DNA of 64,000 bases from Pelagibius sp. Alg239-R121. Its GTDB lineage: Bacteria; Pseudomonadota; Alphaproteobacteria; Kiloniellales; Kiloniellaceae. The stretch is taken from positions 248,001-312,000 of the forward strand of contig NZ_CAMZOF010000010.1 of the NCBI RefSeq assembly GCF_947331435.1, written 5' to 3'. Positions 25,675 through 35,099 of this stretch are shown here, in pieces (the first letter of the stretch is position 1; each line of letters opens with the position of its first letter). Under the pieces are notes generated by a model. That model ran no database searches. It was given only the letters and a program-made list of their open reading frames with translations, and was not told where the DNA came from. A program made the translations under genes and the position numbers.

Positions 25675-26583
25675 ATGATGAACCGAAGCAACCTTCCCTT
25701 GAACGCTCTGCGCGCCTTTGAAGCGTCAGCGCGCCACCTGAGTTTCAGCAAGGCAGCCGAAGAACTCTGCGTCACGCACAGTGCGGTCAGCCAGCAGATT
25801 AAGCAGCTCGAAGACCTTCTGGGCCTCCAGCTCTTTCACAGAACCAACAGCGGTGTCCAACTGACGGAAGCGGGCCATAGGCTTTTACCGCTGCTTATCG
25901 AGTTTTTTGATCGTATCGGCGAGACGCTTGATGAATTGATCAAAGGCCCCAGAGAGAACACCGTAAATGTCACCACAACGCCAACCTTCGCCGTCAAATG
26001 GCTCATGCCACGCTTGCGGCGCTGGCATATGGAGCATGAAGACCAGTCTATTCATCTGGTGCCAACACTGCGGATGCTAGAACTGGGAAGAGGTAAGGCG
26101 GATATTGGCATTCGCTGTGGTTTGCCGCCCTGGCGCGGCCTGAAATCCGACCTGATACTCCCCATACATATGACACCTGTCTGCAGCCCTACCCTGCTCG
26201 AGGAGTCAAAGCCGCTCGACGCGCCACAAGATGTGCTGAACTATCCTTTACTACATGCCGACGTGGGGTCTCACGAGCGCGGGGAGGAATGGCGCACGTG
26301 GCTGGCGGCAGCCAAGGTCACAAATTTCAAGAGCATTGACGGCCTTTCGTTTCACGACCCGGGTTTGTCTCTTCAGGCCGCTATCGACGGGATGGGCATT
26401 GCAATAGGATACACCGAACTCGCGGAACCTGATCTTCGGTCCGGCCGCTTGATCCAGCCATTCGAGCTCACGGTGCGTCACTCCTTTTCCTACTACATCG
26501 TCTACCCGGAGTATCGGCAGGATGACCCGCAGATACAGGCATTCCGTGACTGGCTGATTTGGGAAAAGGAAAAACCTCTTTAG
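25675..26583 (+). CDS. LysR-family regulator (GcvA-like)
   Basis: This 302-residue protein has the GcvA-type LysR N-terminus LPLNALRAFEASARHLSFSKAAEELCVTHSAVSQQIKQLEDLLG (winged helix, about 6-50). The periplasmic-binding-protein-like effector domain has VTTTPTFAVKWLMPRLRRW. It is divergent from the Rieske operon and is the obvious candidate activator. An effector related to the oxygenase substrate is likely but not identified. Confidence 0.92.
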   Translation: MMNRSNLPLNALRAFEASARHLSFSKAAEELCVTHSAVSQQIKQLEDLLGLQLFHRTNSGVQLTEAGHRLLPLLIEFFDRIGETLDELIKGPRENTVNVTTTPTFAVKWLMPRLRRWHMEHEDQSIHLVPTLRMLELGRGKADIGIRCGLPPWRGLKSDLILPIHMTPVCSPTLLEESKPLDAPQDVLNYPLLHADVGSHERGEEWRTWLAAAKVTNFKSIDGLSFHDPGLSLQAAIDGMGIAIGYTELAEPDLRSGRLIQPFELTVRHSFSYYIVYPEYRQDDPQIQAFRDWLIWEKEKPL

Positions 26584-26678
26584 CGTCTATTGCGTAATCC
26601 AATCACAGGAGTTCATTTGACCGGAAGTATTTCCCGTTCCGGCGAGGCGTAGTTGCGGCGCCCATCCTTTTTCGTGAC

Positions 26679-27143
26679 TTACGTTTGCGCTGCCGTCGTG
26701 TAGACATCCGAATTGTGTCGCTCCATGAATTTCTCCGGCGCCCTTAAGGGCGTGAAACCGAACTTCCTATAGAGCTCATGCGCATCGGCCGTGGCCAGCA
26801 TCCAACGGCGCAGGCCCAGCAGGTCCGGATGCGACAGGATGCACTCCATCATCCATTTGCTGAGGCCCCGGCCGCGATAATCGTCGCGGATGAAAACATC
26901 ACCGAGATAAGCCATAGTCGCGAAGTCGGAAACCACACGCGCAAAACCGATCTGATGCTCTCCATCAAACAGGCCGAAAGAGAGTGAGTTGCGCAGCGCC
27001 TTGTCAAAGGTGCTCCGCGGAATACCACGCGCCCAGTAGCTTTCCTCCGAAATGAAACGAAACAGCACGTCCATATCGAAGACTGTTGAGTCCGTTGTCA
27101 GCCAATATTCGTCCCTGCGCCAATCCATTGAGATCATTTCCAT
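26679..27143 (-). CDS. GNAT N-acetyltransferase
   Basis: A protein of about 150 residues with YLGDVFIRDDYRGRGLSKWMMECILSHPDL (acetyl-CoA loop) and a C-terminal ATADAHELYRKFGFTPL motif, typical of small GNAT enzymes. Three closely spaced ATG codons (27143, 27137, 27128) give uncertain starts; the longest is shown. The protein resembles YjgM/sortase-like GNATs often annotated for amino-acid acetylation. No substrate can be deduced. Confidence 0.87.
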   Translation of the reverse strand: MEMISMDWRRDEYWLTTDSTVFDMDVLFRFISEESYWARGIPRSTFDKALRNSLSFGLFDGEHQIGFARVVSDFATMAYLGDVFIRDDYRGRGLSKWMMECILSHPDLLGLRRWMLATADAHELYRKFGFTPLRAPEKFMERHNSDVYTTAAQT

Positions 27144-27307
27144 TTTCTAAAAAATCTGCAGGTAATCGATAGCAGCTTTTGCAGAGCTTTTGGAGCCAAA
27201 CGCGCTATCTTTTACAAGTGGATAACAAGTAAAAATTGAGTTGTAGGCTCGGTAACGCATGGCTAGGTTTGGTTCTTCGATATGGGGTGAATGGAACTTT
27301 CGGCGAT

Positions 27308-28472
27308 ATGAAACAGGTAGTTTTTTCAAGTCTCGTAACCCTTGGGCTGCTGTGCCTTGGCTCGGCCCCAGGCAAAACGCAGGATCCGCAAGCACTAAAA
27401 GAGGAGTGCCTGAAAAGGATTGCCAATCCTGAGCAGCATCAGGCTCAGGACGGCACTCAGGCGCCGGTCAGCTTCTTTCCACAAAGTCCAACCGGGCCTT
27501 ATTCACGGCAGACACTGCGCATTTGCGATCAGGCCGTGACTGCCCTTCCGCAGGATGTCGAACTCAACGCGCAGCTCGGAGCCATTTATCTGGGATTTGG
27601 TAGCTTGCAGCATGGGCCGAGGGGCACGGCTCTCACGAGAACCGCAGCCGAACAGGGGCATGTGCCCTCCATGACCGTGATGGGGTCTCTCAATCTCAGA
27701 ACAGGCCTTGTCTTGAAAAACGAGGCTAGGGCCAGAGAGTGGTTTTCTAAGGCCGCCGAGGCCGGAGACCCGCTCGCTCAAAACCTGCTGGGTGTGATCT
27801 ACCTGGCCGGTCTGGGTGTCAGCGCGGACAGAGAGAAAGCCGAACTCTGGTTTCAGCGTGCCGCCACTATCAACGATCCGGAAGCGCAAACGAGACTGGC
27901 GACCCACTTTCTATCGAATGAATTCTTGACCCAAGACCCTCAACGCGCCGCCGAACTGCTCACCTCAGCAGCTGAAGCCGGTTTTGCGGCTGCACAGAGA
28001 ATTCTTGGTCAGCTCTACAATAGCGGCGCGGGCGTGGAACTAGAGTGTGCAAACAGCCTTTAAGTGGTTCCAGCGCGCCGCCGAAAATGGAGATAGCGAA
28101 GCCTCGTTCTTCATCGGTCATATCTATTTGCTCGGCCAAGGTGTCGAGCAGAACAATGCAGAAGCCGTCCGTTGGTTAACACCAGCAGCCGAAGCCGGAA
28201 ACCCGAACGCCCAGAACTTTCTGGGAGCGCTATATTATTCTGGGAGAGGTGTCGAAAAAGACTTCGACCGTTCTTTCTTCTGGACGGAAAAATCGGCAAA
28301 GCAAGGTGTTGTCAGCGCACAATACAATCTCGGTTTTGCTTACGAAAACGGCATTGGCGTCACTGTCGATAAGCGACGGGCGCTGCGCTGGTACACCGAA
28401 GCCGCCTTTGAGGGGAATGAACGCGCAATAGAAGGTCGCAATCGCCTTCTGTCGCAGGGGATCAGGCCCTGA
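27308..28472 (+). pseudogene. Sel1-repeat (TPR-like) secreted protein interrupted by a frameshift
   Basis: The frame from 27308 starts with a signal peptide (MKQVVFSSLVTLGLLCLGSAPG) and runs through several Sel1 repeats such as AREWFSKAAEAGDPLAQNLLG. At 28043-28046 the frame breaks inside a repeat. GVELE is followed by a +1 extra T at 28046, after which the frame starting at 28047 restores the repeat (VQTAFKWFQRAAENGD) and continues to 28472. Without the T the repeat consensus is perfect across the junction. Sel1 proteins are periplasmic or secreted scaffolds. This is either a real single-base mutation or an assembly error. Confidence 0.85.
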
Positions 28473-28556
28473 CGAACTGCATGCGCACGCTGAAGTCTGT
28501 TCGCGCACGAGGCGTCAAGCCGCATCTCGCCACCAGTGACTCCAGAAGCCCATTCG

Positions 28557-29095
28557 ATGCTTAAAAACGAATGGTTCAAGAAGCTCCTGCTCTCTCCACT
28601 GCTGATCTCCCTATCGGTGTGTCTGACCATACCTACGGCGCTTTGCACAACGTCCCCATTTATGCTTTTGCGCCGCACTACTTTGAATACTCAATCACGC
28701 GTCTGACCTTTCATGGTCTGACGCAACTTGCATTGGCCACTGCGGATGGATGGATCTCCCTTTTCATCTCAAGCCTCCCCGCCAGTATCATTCTGTGCAT
28801 CTGTGGTGTCTTCGCTCCCACGGCAAAGCAGCTTTTCCGGCTTCTCCTGCAGGCTGTAGGCCTGCTGATCATCGTCTCTCTTGCAGTCGAAGTTGTTATG
28901 TTTCTGACCTTCGACTATTGATTCGCAGGACTGGGTATCGACAGCAATCCAAAAGCAGAGCCCAACCCGGAAGAAAACGGCGCAGTCAGCTACTGGAAAC
29001 TTCGTGTTGTGCAGAATATAGGTATCCTTGCCGGCACGATCTGCAGCTGCGGCTTCCTCGTCTTCAAGATCTACCGGCTTTACAAAGCTGACTGA
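28557..29095 (+). pseudogene. Small membrane protein gene, apparently broken
   Basis: An ATG at 28557 starts a typical signal/membrane segment (MLKNEWFKKLLLSPLLISLSVCL), but this frame closes at 28706. The frame from about 28640 onward, two bases over, encodes VPIYAFAPHYFEYSITRLTF and two membrane helices. It stops at TGA 28919-28921. The same frame then stays open to 29095 and encodes GLGIDSNPKAEPNPEENGAV plus another helix and a basic end (FKIYRLYKAD). So one frameshift and one in-frame TGA seem to interrupt a 3-4-helix protein. It adjoins the frameshifted Sel1 gene. No family recognised. Confidence 0.5.
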
Positions 29096-29170
29096 CGCAG
29101 TCCAACCGAGTAGTCCGGAGTCCGGCATCACGATGCACCGAAATCATACCCTGACTGGATCGGAGAGATA

Positions 29171-30457
29171 TTAGCTGTTGACCCTGGATAACGAGAAATC
29201 CACCTCATGTGCTTCGCCGTCCAGGTCCAGTTTCGCAGTCGCCGGCGGCATTTCGGAAATCACCTTGCCGCGCCGGATGACCTGGAGCCGGTTGGCTTTC
29301 AGGCGCAGGGCTTCGACCTCGTCGCGCGCCTGCAGGATGACCATGTCGGCATTGCAGCCTTTCTCAAGGCCATAGCCCTCGAGATGCAGGGTTTCCGCAC
29401 CGCGCTGCGTGACAGAACGGAACATCTCACGCATCTGGTCCATGCCGGTCATCTGCCCGACGTGCAGCGCCATGTTGGCGACCTCCAGCATGTCGTGACT
29501 GCCCAGGCTGTACCAGGGGTCCATGACACAATCGTGGCCCAGCGCGACCGGCACGCCCGCTTCAATGAGTTCCTTCACCCGGGTCATGCCGCGTCGCTTG
29601 GGATAGCTGTCGTGACGGCCCTGTATGGTGATGTTGATCAGCGGGTTGGCGATGGCCGTAACTCCAGCCTCGGCGATCAGGGGAATCAGCTTGCTGACGT
29701 AGTAATTATCCATGGAATGCATGGAGGTCAGATGCGATCCGGCCACCCTGCCCTGCAGGCCCAGACGCTGGGTCTGAAAAGACAGAGATTCTATGTGGCG
29801 GGAATTGGGATCGTCGGTCTCGTCGCAATGCATGTCGACCAACAGGCCACGCTCGGCCGCGAGCTCACACAGCTGGCGCACGGATTCCGCACCGTCGGCC
29901 ATGGTCCGTTCGAAGTGCGGAATACCGCCCACCACATTAACGCCCTTATCCAAGGCGGTCTTTAACTGCGCCTTCGCATTGGGATCGCGCAGATAACCGT
30001 CCTGCGGGAAAGCAACCAGTTGCAGATCGATATAAGGTTCGACCTCCTTTTGGATCTCCAACAACGCATCGACGGCAAGCAGGCGCGGATCGCAGATGTC
30101 CACATGGCTGCGGATCGCCAGAGTGCCGCGCGCGATCGACCAGCGGCAGAGTTCCCAGGCGCGTTGTTTGATCGCTTCAACAGTCAGGTGCGGTTTTAGC
30201 TCGCCCCAAAGCGCGATACCTTCCAGCAGAGTTCCGCTTTCGTTGACGCGCGGCAGGCCAAAGCTGAGGGTCGCATCCATGTGGAAATGGCTGTCGACGA
30301 AAGGTGGCGCTACCAACTTTCCCGCTGCATCGATCTCGCGCTGTGCAACGGCATCGAGCTTTGGTCCGGTCTCGACAATCTTGCCGTTCTGGCAGGCGAT
30401 GTCGGTCTCATCTTTACCGCCGGGGAGCTTGGCGTTCCGGACGATCAGATCCAGCAT
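29171..30457 (-). CDS. Cytosine deaminase-like amidohydrolase (CodA family)
   Basis: The start at 30457 (MLDLIVRNAKLPGG) has a GGA-rich site upstream. In about 428 residues the amidohydrolase metal motif is SHFHMD (HxH), with GLLVDMHCDETDD as the Glu/His region and VALGHDCVMDPW carrying the catalytic Asp. The family converts cytosine or related N-heterocycles to the oxo form; N-isopropylammelide and isocytosine deaminases are close relatives. It is last in the BMP-type nucleoside transporter operon, 19 bp after the second permease, so it probably processes the imported base. Confidence 0.88.
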   Translation of the reverse strand: MLDLIVRNAKLPGGKDETDIACQNGKIVETGPKLDAVAQREIDAAGKLVAPPFVDSHFHMDATLSFGLPRVNESGTLLEGIALWGELKPHLTVEAIKQRAWELCRWSIARGTLAIRSHVDICDPRLLAVDALLEIQKEVEPYIDLQLVAFPQDGYLRDPNAKAQLKTALDKGVNVVGGIPHFERTMADGAESVRQLCELAAERGLLVDMHCDETDDPNSRHIESLSFQTQRLGLQGRVAGSHLTSMHSMDNYYVSKLIPLIAEAGVTAIANPLINITIQGRHDSYPKRRGMTRVKELIEAGVPVALGHDCVMDPWYSLGSHDMLEVANMALHVGQMTGMDQMREMFRSVTQRGAETLHLEGYGLEKGCNADMVILQARDEVEALRLKANRLQVIRRGKVISEMPPATAKLDLDGEAHEVDFSLSRVNS

Positions 30458-30476
30458 GACTTCCGTCCTCTCCTTC

Positions 30477-31421
30477 TTAAGCCCGGTCGCCGCGCCGGAA
30501 CGGCGCCAGCAATGCCTTGGGATAGGCCGCGCGGCGTGCCATGACAACCATCGCCAGGATACTTAAAACATAAGGTGCCATCAGGAAGAACTGATAGGGG
30601 ATGGCGGCGCCCGAAACCTGTTGGACCCGCACCTGAAGCGCATCGATACCCGCAAACAGCAACGCGCCCAACAGCGCCTTGCCCGGCCGCCAGGACGCAA
30701 AGATCACCAGCGCGACGCAAATCCAGCCGCGTCCGTTGACCATGCCGAAATAAAACGCGTCGAACGCCGACATGGTCAGGAAGGCCCCACCCACCGACAT
30801 CAGGGCCGAACCGACCATGACGGCACCGGTCCGGACAGCCAGGACATCAATCCCCTGGGCCTCGACCGCCAAGGGATGCTCGCCGGCCATGCGCACGGCG
30901 AGACCCACCGGCGTCCGGTTGAGGCCATACCAGATCACCACGACACAGATCAGCGCCAGGTAGGTCATGGGAGTCTGTGTGAAGACGGAAGGACCGAGAA
31001 CCGGGAGGTCCGACAGGAGTGGCACCGCGTAGGGCTGAAAGGGTTCGATCTTTGGCGGTGTCGTTGCATCCGGCAGCAGCATGCGAAACACGAAGTAGCT
31101 GAGCGAGGACGCCAGCAGTGTAATTCCGATTCCGGTGACATGCTGGGAAAGGCCCAAATAGACCGTAAACCCCGAATGCAGCAGTCCGAACAGCATGCCG
31201 ATAAAGGCCGCAAAAGCCAATCCGCCCCAGAGGTCACCACCCTGGTAGACCCACATCCAGCCGGCCATGGCCCCCATGGTCATGATGCCTTCGATGCCCA
31301 GGTTCAAAACGCCCGCGCGCTCGCAGATCAGCTCACCGAGTGTGCCGAAAATAAGAGGGGTCGCAATCCGAAGGGTTGCAGCCCAGAAGCCGGTCGTCAG
31401 GAGGATTTCGAGAATATCCAT
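30477..31421 (-). CDS. ABC transporter permease, BMP/nucleoside type (NupQ/YufQ-like)
   Basis: This 314-residue protein has eight to nine membrane helices in the BPD_transp_2 fold. Characteristic segments are RIATPLIFGTLGELICERAGVLNLGIEG and NRTPVGLAVRMAGEHPLAVEAQGIDV. This LNLGIEG pattern is diagnostic of nucleoside/BMP-family permeases. Its gene is 6 bp from the stop of the first permease. It forms a heterodimeric channel with that protein. Confidence 0.93.
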   Translation of the reverse strand: MDILEILLTTGFWAATLRIATPLIFGTLGELICERAGVLNLGIEGIMTMGAMAGWMWVYQGGDLWGGLAFAAFIGMLFGLLHSGFTVYLGLSQHVTGIGITLLASSLSYFVFRMLLPDATTPPKIEPFQPYAVPLLSDLPVLGPSVFTQTPMTYLALICVVVIWYGLNRTPVGLAVRMAGEHPLAVEAQGIDVLAVRTGAVMVGSALMSVGGAFLTMSAFDAFYFGMVNGRGWICVALVIFASWRPGKALLGALLFAGIDALQVRVQQVSGAAIPYQFFLMAPYVLSILAMVVMARRAAYPKALLAPFRRGDRA

Positions 31422-31427
31422 TCTGGG

Positions 31428-32477
31428 TCAGCCTCTCCGGATCCGGAAGCGGACCAGCATGACGCTGACCAGGACTGCGAGCACCGACGAGGCCACCAGG
31501 ACATCGGCCAGATAGGTCGGAATATTCACTGCCCGACCCATGGAGTCCGCACCAACATAAATGCCCGCCAGGAAGAACGCTGAGACCACCACGCCGATGG
31601 GATGGAGTTGCGCGAGCATGGCAACTGCGATTCCTGTGTATCCAAACCCCGGCGAAAGATCGAGCGTGAGGTAACCTTTCAAGCCAATTACCTCACCAAC
31701 CCCGGCCATCCCGGCAAGCCCACCGGAGATCAAGGCCGTGCGGATAATGGTTCCATTGACGTTGATGCCGGCAAAGGCAGAGCCTCTGGCGTTCAATCCC
31801 ACCGCCTTGATCTCATAGCCCCAAACCGTAAAGCGCATCACGAGCCAGATCGCGATAGCCGCAACAATGGCGATGACAAAACCCAAATGCAGCCGGCTTT
31901 TCGCCAGAATTTTAGGCAGGATTCCTTCGTCGACAATCGGGGCGGCTTGCGGCCAACCCAGCGACATAGGGTCCTTCAAGGGGCCTTCGAGCAGATAATT
32001 GACGAATAGCAGAATGATGAAGTTGAGCAAGAGCGTGGTCACGACTTCGTCGACCCGCAGCTTGTTCTTGATGAGCGCTGGTACGATCAGGACGGAACCA
32101 CCGGCCAGTGCGCCAGCCACCAACAGCAACGGGATCAGCAGAAATGCCGGCAGATCGAGCGCGCCGGTCCCCAGCCAGGTTGCCGCGAGTGCTCCCATGT
32201 AAAGCTGCCCTTCGCCGCCAATGTTCCACAGCTTCGCGCGGAAGGCGACCGCCGCCGCCAGACCGGTCAGGATCAAAGGGGTCGCCCGAGTCAGGGTCTC
32301 TGCCAATGCAAAACGGGACCCCACCGCGCCTTTGACCAGAAGCGCATAAGCCTCCAGCACCGATTCTCCGGTCCAAACAATCAGGCCGGCGCAAAGCACC
32401 AGTGCCGCTGCCACGGCCAGCACCGGTGCCAGACCCGCCAGCCAGATGGGCGGCGATTCTCTAAGTTCCAATCGCAT
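31428..32477 (-). CDS. ABC transporter permease, BMP/nucleoside type (NupP/YufP-like)
   Basis: This 349-residue membrane protein has KLWNIGGEGQLYMGALAATW and WGYEIKAVGLNARGSAFAGINVNG, diagnostic of YufP/NupP permeases. Its start shares one base with the ATPase stop (TGATG), so the two are translationally coupled. With the other permease and the double ATPase it makes a complete nucleoside-type importer. Confidence 0.93.
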   Translation of the reverse strand: MRLELRESPPIWLAGLAPVLAVAAALVLCAGLIVWTGESVLEAYALLVKGAVGSRFALAETLTRATPLILTGLAAAVAFRAKLWNIGGEGQLYMGALAATWLGTGALDLPAFLLIPLLLVAGALAGGSVLIVPALIKNKLRVDEVVTTLLLNFIILLFVNYLLEGPLKDPMSLGWPQAAPIVDEGILPKILAKSRLHLGFVIAIVAAIAIWLVMRFTVWGYEIKAVGLNARGSAFAGINVNGTIIRTALISGGLAGMAGVGEVIGLKGYLTLDLSPGFGYTGIAVAMLAQLHPIGVVVSAFFLAGIYVGADSMGRAVNIPTYLADVLVASSVLAVLVSVMLVRFRIRRG

Positions 32478-34018
32478 CAGGCGGCTGCTCCCCCGCTGCC
32501 GGTTTGCTCTTCGCTGGGGTCGTGACCGGCCATCATCAGCCCCAGTTGCCGCGGCGTGACCGTTTTGGCGTCCAGCGTCGCCGACAAACGCCCCTGATAG
32601 ATCACGGCCACCCGGTCCGAGAGCGCCAGAAGCTCTTCCAGGTCTTCGGTAATCAGCAGAACCCCTGCCCCACGTTCCCGCGCCGCCAGTAGCTGGCCGT
32701 GAACATAGGCGATCGCGCCTTCGTCGAGGCCACGGGCAGGTTGATTGGCGAGAACAAGCCCGGGTTCACGCGATAACGCACGGGCGAGGATGAGCTTTTG
32801 CATATTGCCGCCGGACAGCAGCCGGGTTTCGGCATCCGGACCCGGGCAGCGCACGTCGAAGCGCTCAATCTGCGCCTCGGTCCGCGCTCTTGCCGCGGCA
32901 TGATCGATCAGGCCGCGGCGCGAGATGGGCAGAGCGCGAAGATCCTCGCTGATCATATTCTCCCAGATCGACATCTCCCCGATCACGCCTTCAGCATGGC
33001 GGTCCTCCGGGATCCGGCCGACGCCCAGCTTGACCACCTTCGCAGGGGTGGGGTTGGCGATGGTTTCGCCGAACAGAGTCATGCTGCCGCTCTCGGCGCG
33101 GCAGAGGCCGGAGATCAGCTCCGCCAGCTGGACCTGGCCATTCCCGGAAACGCCGGCGATGCCCACCACCTCATGAGCGTGAACCACAAGATTGACGTGA
33201 TCGAGCGCAACGCCGCTGGTTGGGGCGCGCAGCGAAACGTCCTGCATGGCAAGCACCGGGGCTCCCGACACCATGGACTCGGCCTTGGGTCGCGTCACGG
33301 TATGTCCAACCATGGCTTCGGCCAAAATGTGCCGGTCCGCGCCCGAAGTCGGCATTTCGTGGACGATCTTGCCGCGGCGCAGGACCATGACCCGGTCGCT
33401 GATCGCCAGAATTTCGTTGAGTTTGTGTGAAATGAAGATAATCGACAGTCCGCGTTCGACCAGGCGCCGCAGGGTATCGAACAGAACCTCGGTTTCCTGT
33501 GGCGTGAGCACAGCCGTCGGCTCGTCCATGATCAGGATCCGGGCGTCCCGATAGAGCGCCTTTAAGATCTCCACACGCTGGCGCTCACCGACCGACAGAT
33601 CACCGACGCGGGCATCCGGATCGACGGTCAGGCCGAACTCAGATGACATGGTGTCGAGGCGATTGCGGGCCGCTGCCCGGTTTTGCCACGGGCGCCAGAG
33701 AGATTCAGTGCCAAGCACCACGTTGTCGAGAACGGTAAGATTATCCGCCAGAGTAAAATGCTGATGCACCATCCCGACCCCGGCGGCGATCGCCGCATGA
33801 GGTGCGCCCGGCAACAGCGGTTTGCCTTCGACTTCGACCCGCCCCTCGTCGGCAACGTAATGGCCGAAGAGAATATTCATGAGCGTGGTCTTGCCGGCCC
33901 CGTTTTCGCCAAGCAGCGCCAGCACTTCTCCACGGGCCAGCGAGAGCGAAACACTGTCGTTGGCCACCAGGGAGCCGAACCGCTTGGTAATGTTCTCCAA
34001 GCGCAGAACAGCTGTCAT
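32477..34018 (-). CDS. Double ABC ATPase, BMP/nucleoside type (NupO/YufO-like)
   Basis: This 513-residue protein has two nucleotide-binding domains in tandem. The first has GENGAGKTTLMNILFG (Walker A), LSVGERQRVEILKAL and ILIMDEPTAVLTP. The second is a degenerate ABC domain with GVSGNGQVQLAELISG and LSGGNMQKLILARAL. This architecture is shared with ribose and nucleoside/BMP transporters. It is followed without a gap by the permeases. Confidence 0.94.
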   Translation of the reverse strand: MTAVLRLENITKRFGSLVANDSVSLSLARGEVLALLGENGAGKTTLMNILFGHYVADEGRVEVEGKPLLPGAPHAAIAAGVGMVHQHFTLADNLTVLDNVVLGTESLWRPWQNRAAARNRLDTMSSEFGLTVDPDARVGDLSVGERQRVEILKALYRDARILIMDEPTAVLTPQETEVLFDTLRRLVERGLSIIFISHKLNEILAISDRVMVLRRGKIVHEMPTSGADRHILAEAMVGHTVTRPKAESMVSGAPVLAMQDVSLRAPTSGVALDHVNLVVHAHEVVGIAGVSGNGQVQLAELISGLCRAESGSMTLFGETIANPTPAKVVKLGVGRIPEDRHAEGVIGEMSIWENMISEDLRALPISRRGLIDHAAARARTEAQIERFDVRCPGPDAETRLLSGGNMQKLILARALSREPGLVLANQPARGLDEGAIAYVHGQLLAARERGAGVLLITEDLEELLALSDRVAVIYQGRLSATLDAKTVTPRQLGLMMAGHDPSEEQTGSGGAAA

Positions 34019-34097
34019 CGTGAGGGTTTTCCTTAGATTAGAGACTGGTCGTTCCCAGCGGTTTCCGCCAGGAACGACCGTCCTCTATGGGCTTGCC

Positions 34098-35099
34098 TCA
34101 GAAAGTGGACTTGGGTTCTTCGTCGTTGATCTCGACCGTGAACGTTCCGGCCAGGATTTCGGCCTTCAGAGCTTCGACCTTGCTCTTAATGTCGGCAGGG
34201 ATCTTGTCTTCGAACTCGTAGTAGGGCGCGAGTGTTGCCCCACCCTTGGCCATCATGGTCCATTCTTTGTAGTCGGCGGCCGTGAATTTGCCTGCCTTGA
34301 CTTCGGCAATTGCATTGTTGATGGCCGATTCCATATGCCATAGCGCAGAAGTAACGACCACGTCCTTGCCGTTTTCTTCCTTGTTCATGTCATTCACGTT
34401 GCCAAAGGCGATGATGCCCTTTTCCCGTGCTGCGTCGACTACACCGGCGCGCTCGGCATAGAGCACATCAACACCGGCTTCGATCTCTGCAAAAGCAGCT
34501 TCCTTGGCCTTAGGCGGGTCGTACCAGGAGCCGATGAAGGTGACTTTGAACTGAGCCTCCGGATTGACCGAACGAGCGCCAGCCATAAAAGCGTGGAACA
34601 GCCGGTTGACCTCGCCGATCGGATAGCCGCCGACCATGCCGATTTTGTTGGTTTTGGTCATGCTGCCGGCAATCATGCCCATCAGGTAGCAGGGCTCGTG
34701 AATGTAATTGTCGAAGACCGCAAAATTCTTGCCGTGCGGCTTGAAGGGGTCTCCCATCAGGAACGATACTTCAGGATAATCATCGGCAACCGCCCGCGCT
34801 TCCCGGCTGATCCCGAAGGCTTCACCGACCACCAGTGCAACACCGCTGTCGGCGTATTCGCGCAGAACACGGACATAGTCGGTGTTGGCGACTTTTTCGG
34901 AAAAGACGTATTCGATTTCGCCGGCTTCCTGGGCTTTGACCAGCGCCTGATGCAGGCGCGCATCCCATTTCTGCTGAATCGGCTGGGTATAGATACCCGC
35001 CACTTTGATCTTCTCAGCAAGGGCTGAACCACTCATGGCCCCGGCCACAAAAACCGCCGCTACCGCAACGCGGACGGCGGTAAAAAATTTCCTGTACAT
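34098..35099 (-). CDS. BMP-family substrate-binding protein (PnrA/BmpA-like)
   Basis: This 333-residue protein has a signal peptide (about 1-28, ending ALA-EK). The mature part has the BMP fold: KVAGIYTQPIQQKWDARLHQALVKAQ, NYIHEPCYLMGMIAGSMTKTNKIGMVGGYPIGEVNRL and TSALWHMESAINNAI. Family members bind nucleosides or nucleobases. It heads the operon binding protein - ATPase - two permeases - amidohydrolase. Confidence 0.92.
   Translation of the reverse strand: MYRKFFTAVRVAVAAVFVAGAMSGSALAEKIKVAGIYTQPIQQKWDARLHQALVKAQEAGEIEYVFSEKVANTDYVRVLREYADSGVALVVGEAFGISREARAVADDYPEVSFLMGDPFKPHGKNFAVFDNYIHEPCYLMGMIAGSMTKTNKIGMVGGYPIGEVNRLFHAFMAGARSVNPEAQFKVTFIGSWYDPPKAKEAAFAEIEAGVDVLYAERAGVVDAAREKGIIAFGNVNDMNKEENGKDVVVTSALWHMESAINNAIAEVKAGKFTAADYKEWTMMAKGGATLAPYYEFEDKIPADIKSKVEALKAEILAGTFTVEINDEEPKSTF

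Noticed and set aside
28919-28921. In-frame TGA as a selenocysteine codon
   Set aside because: No selenoprotein family, no convincing downstream hairpin at the right distance, and a frameshift upstream in the same gene make a nonsense change or sequence error more likely.
30621-31583. 320-codon open frame opposite the BMP permeases
   Set aside because: It is antisense to two clear permease genes, has skewed His/Gln/Arg composition and no family match or start signal.
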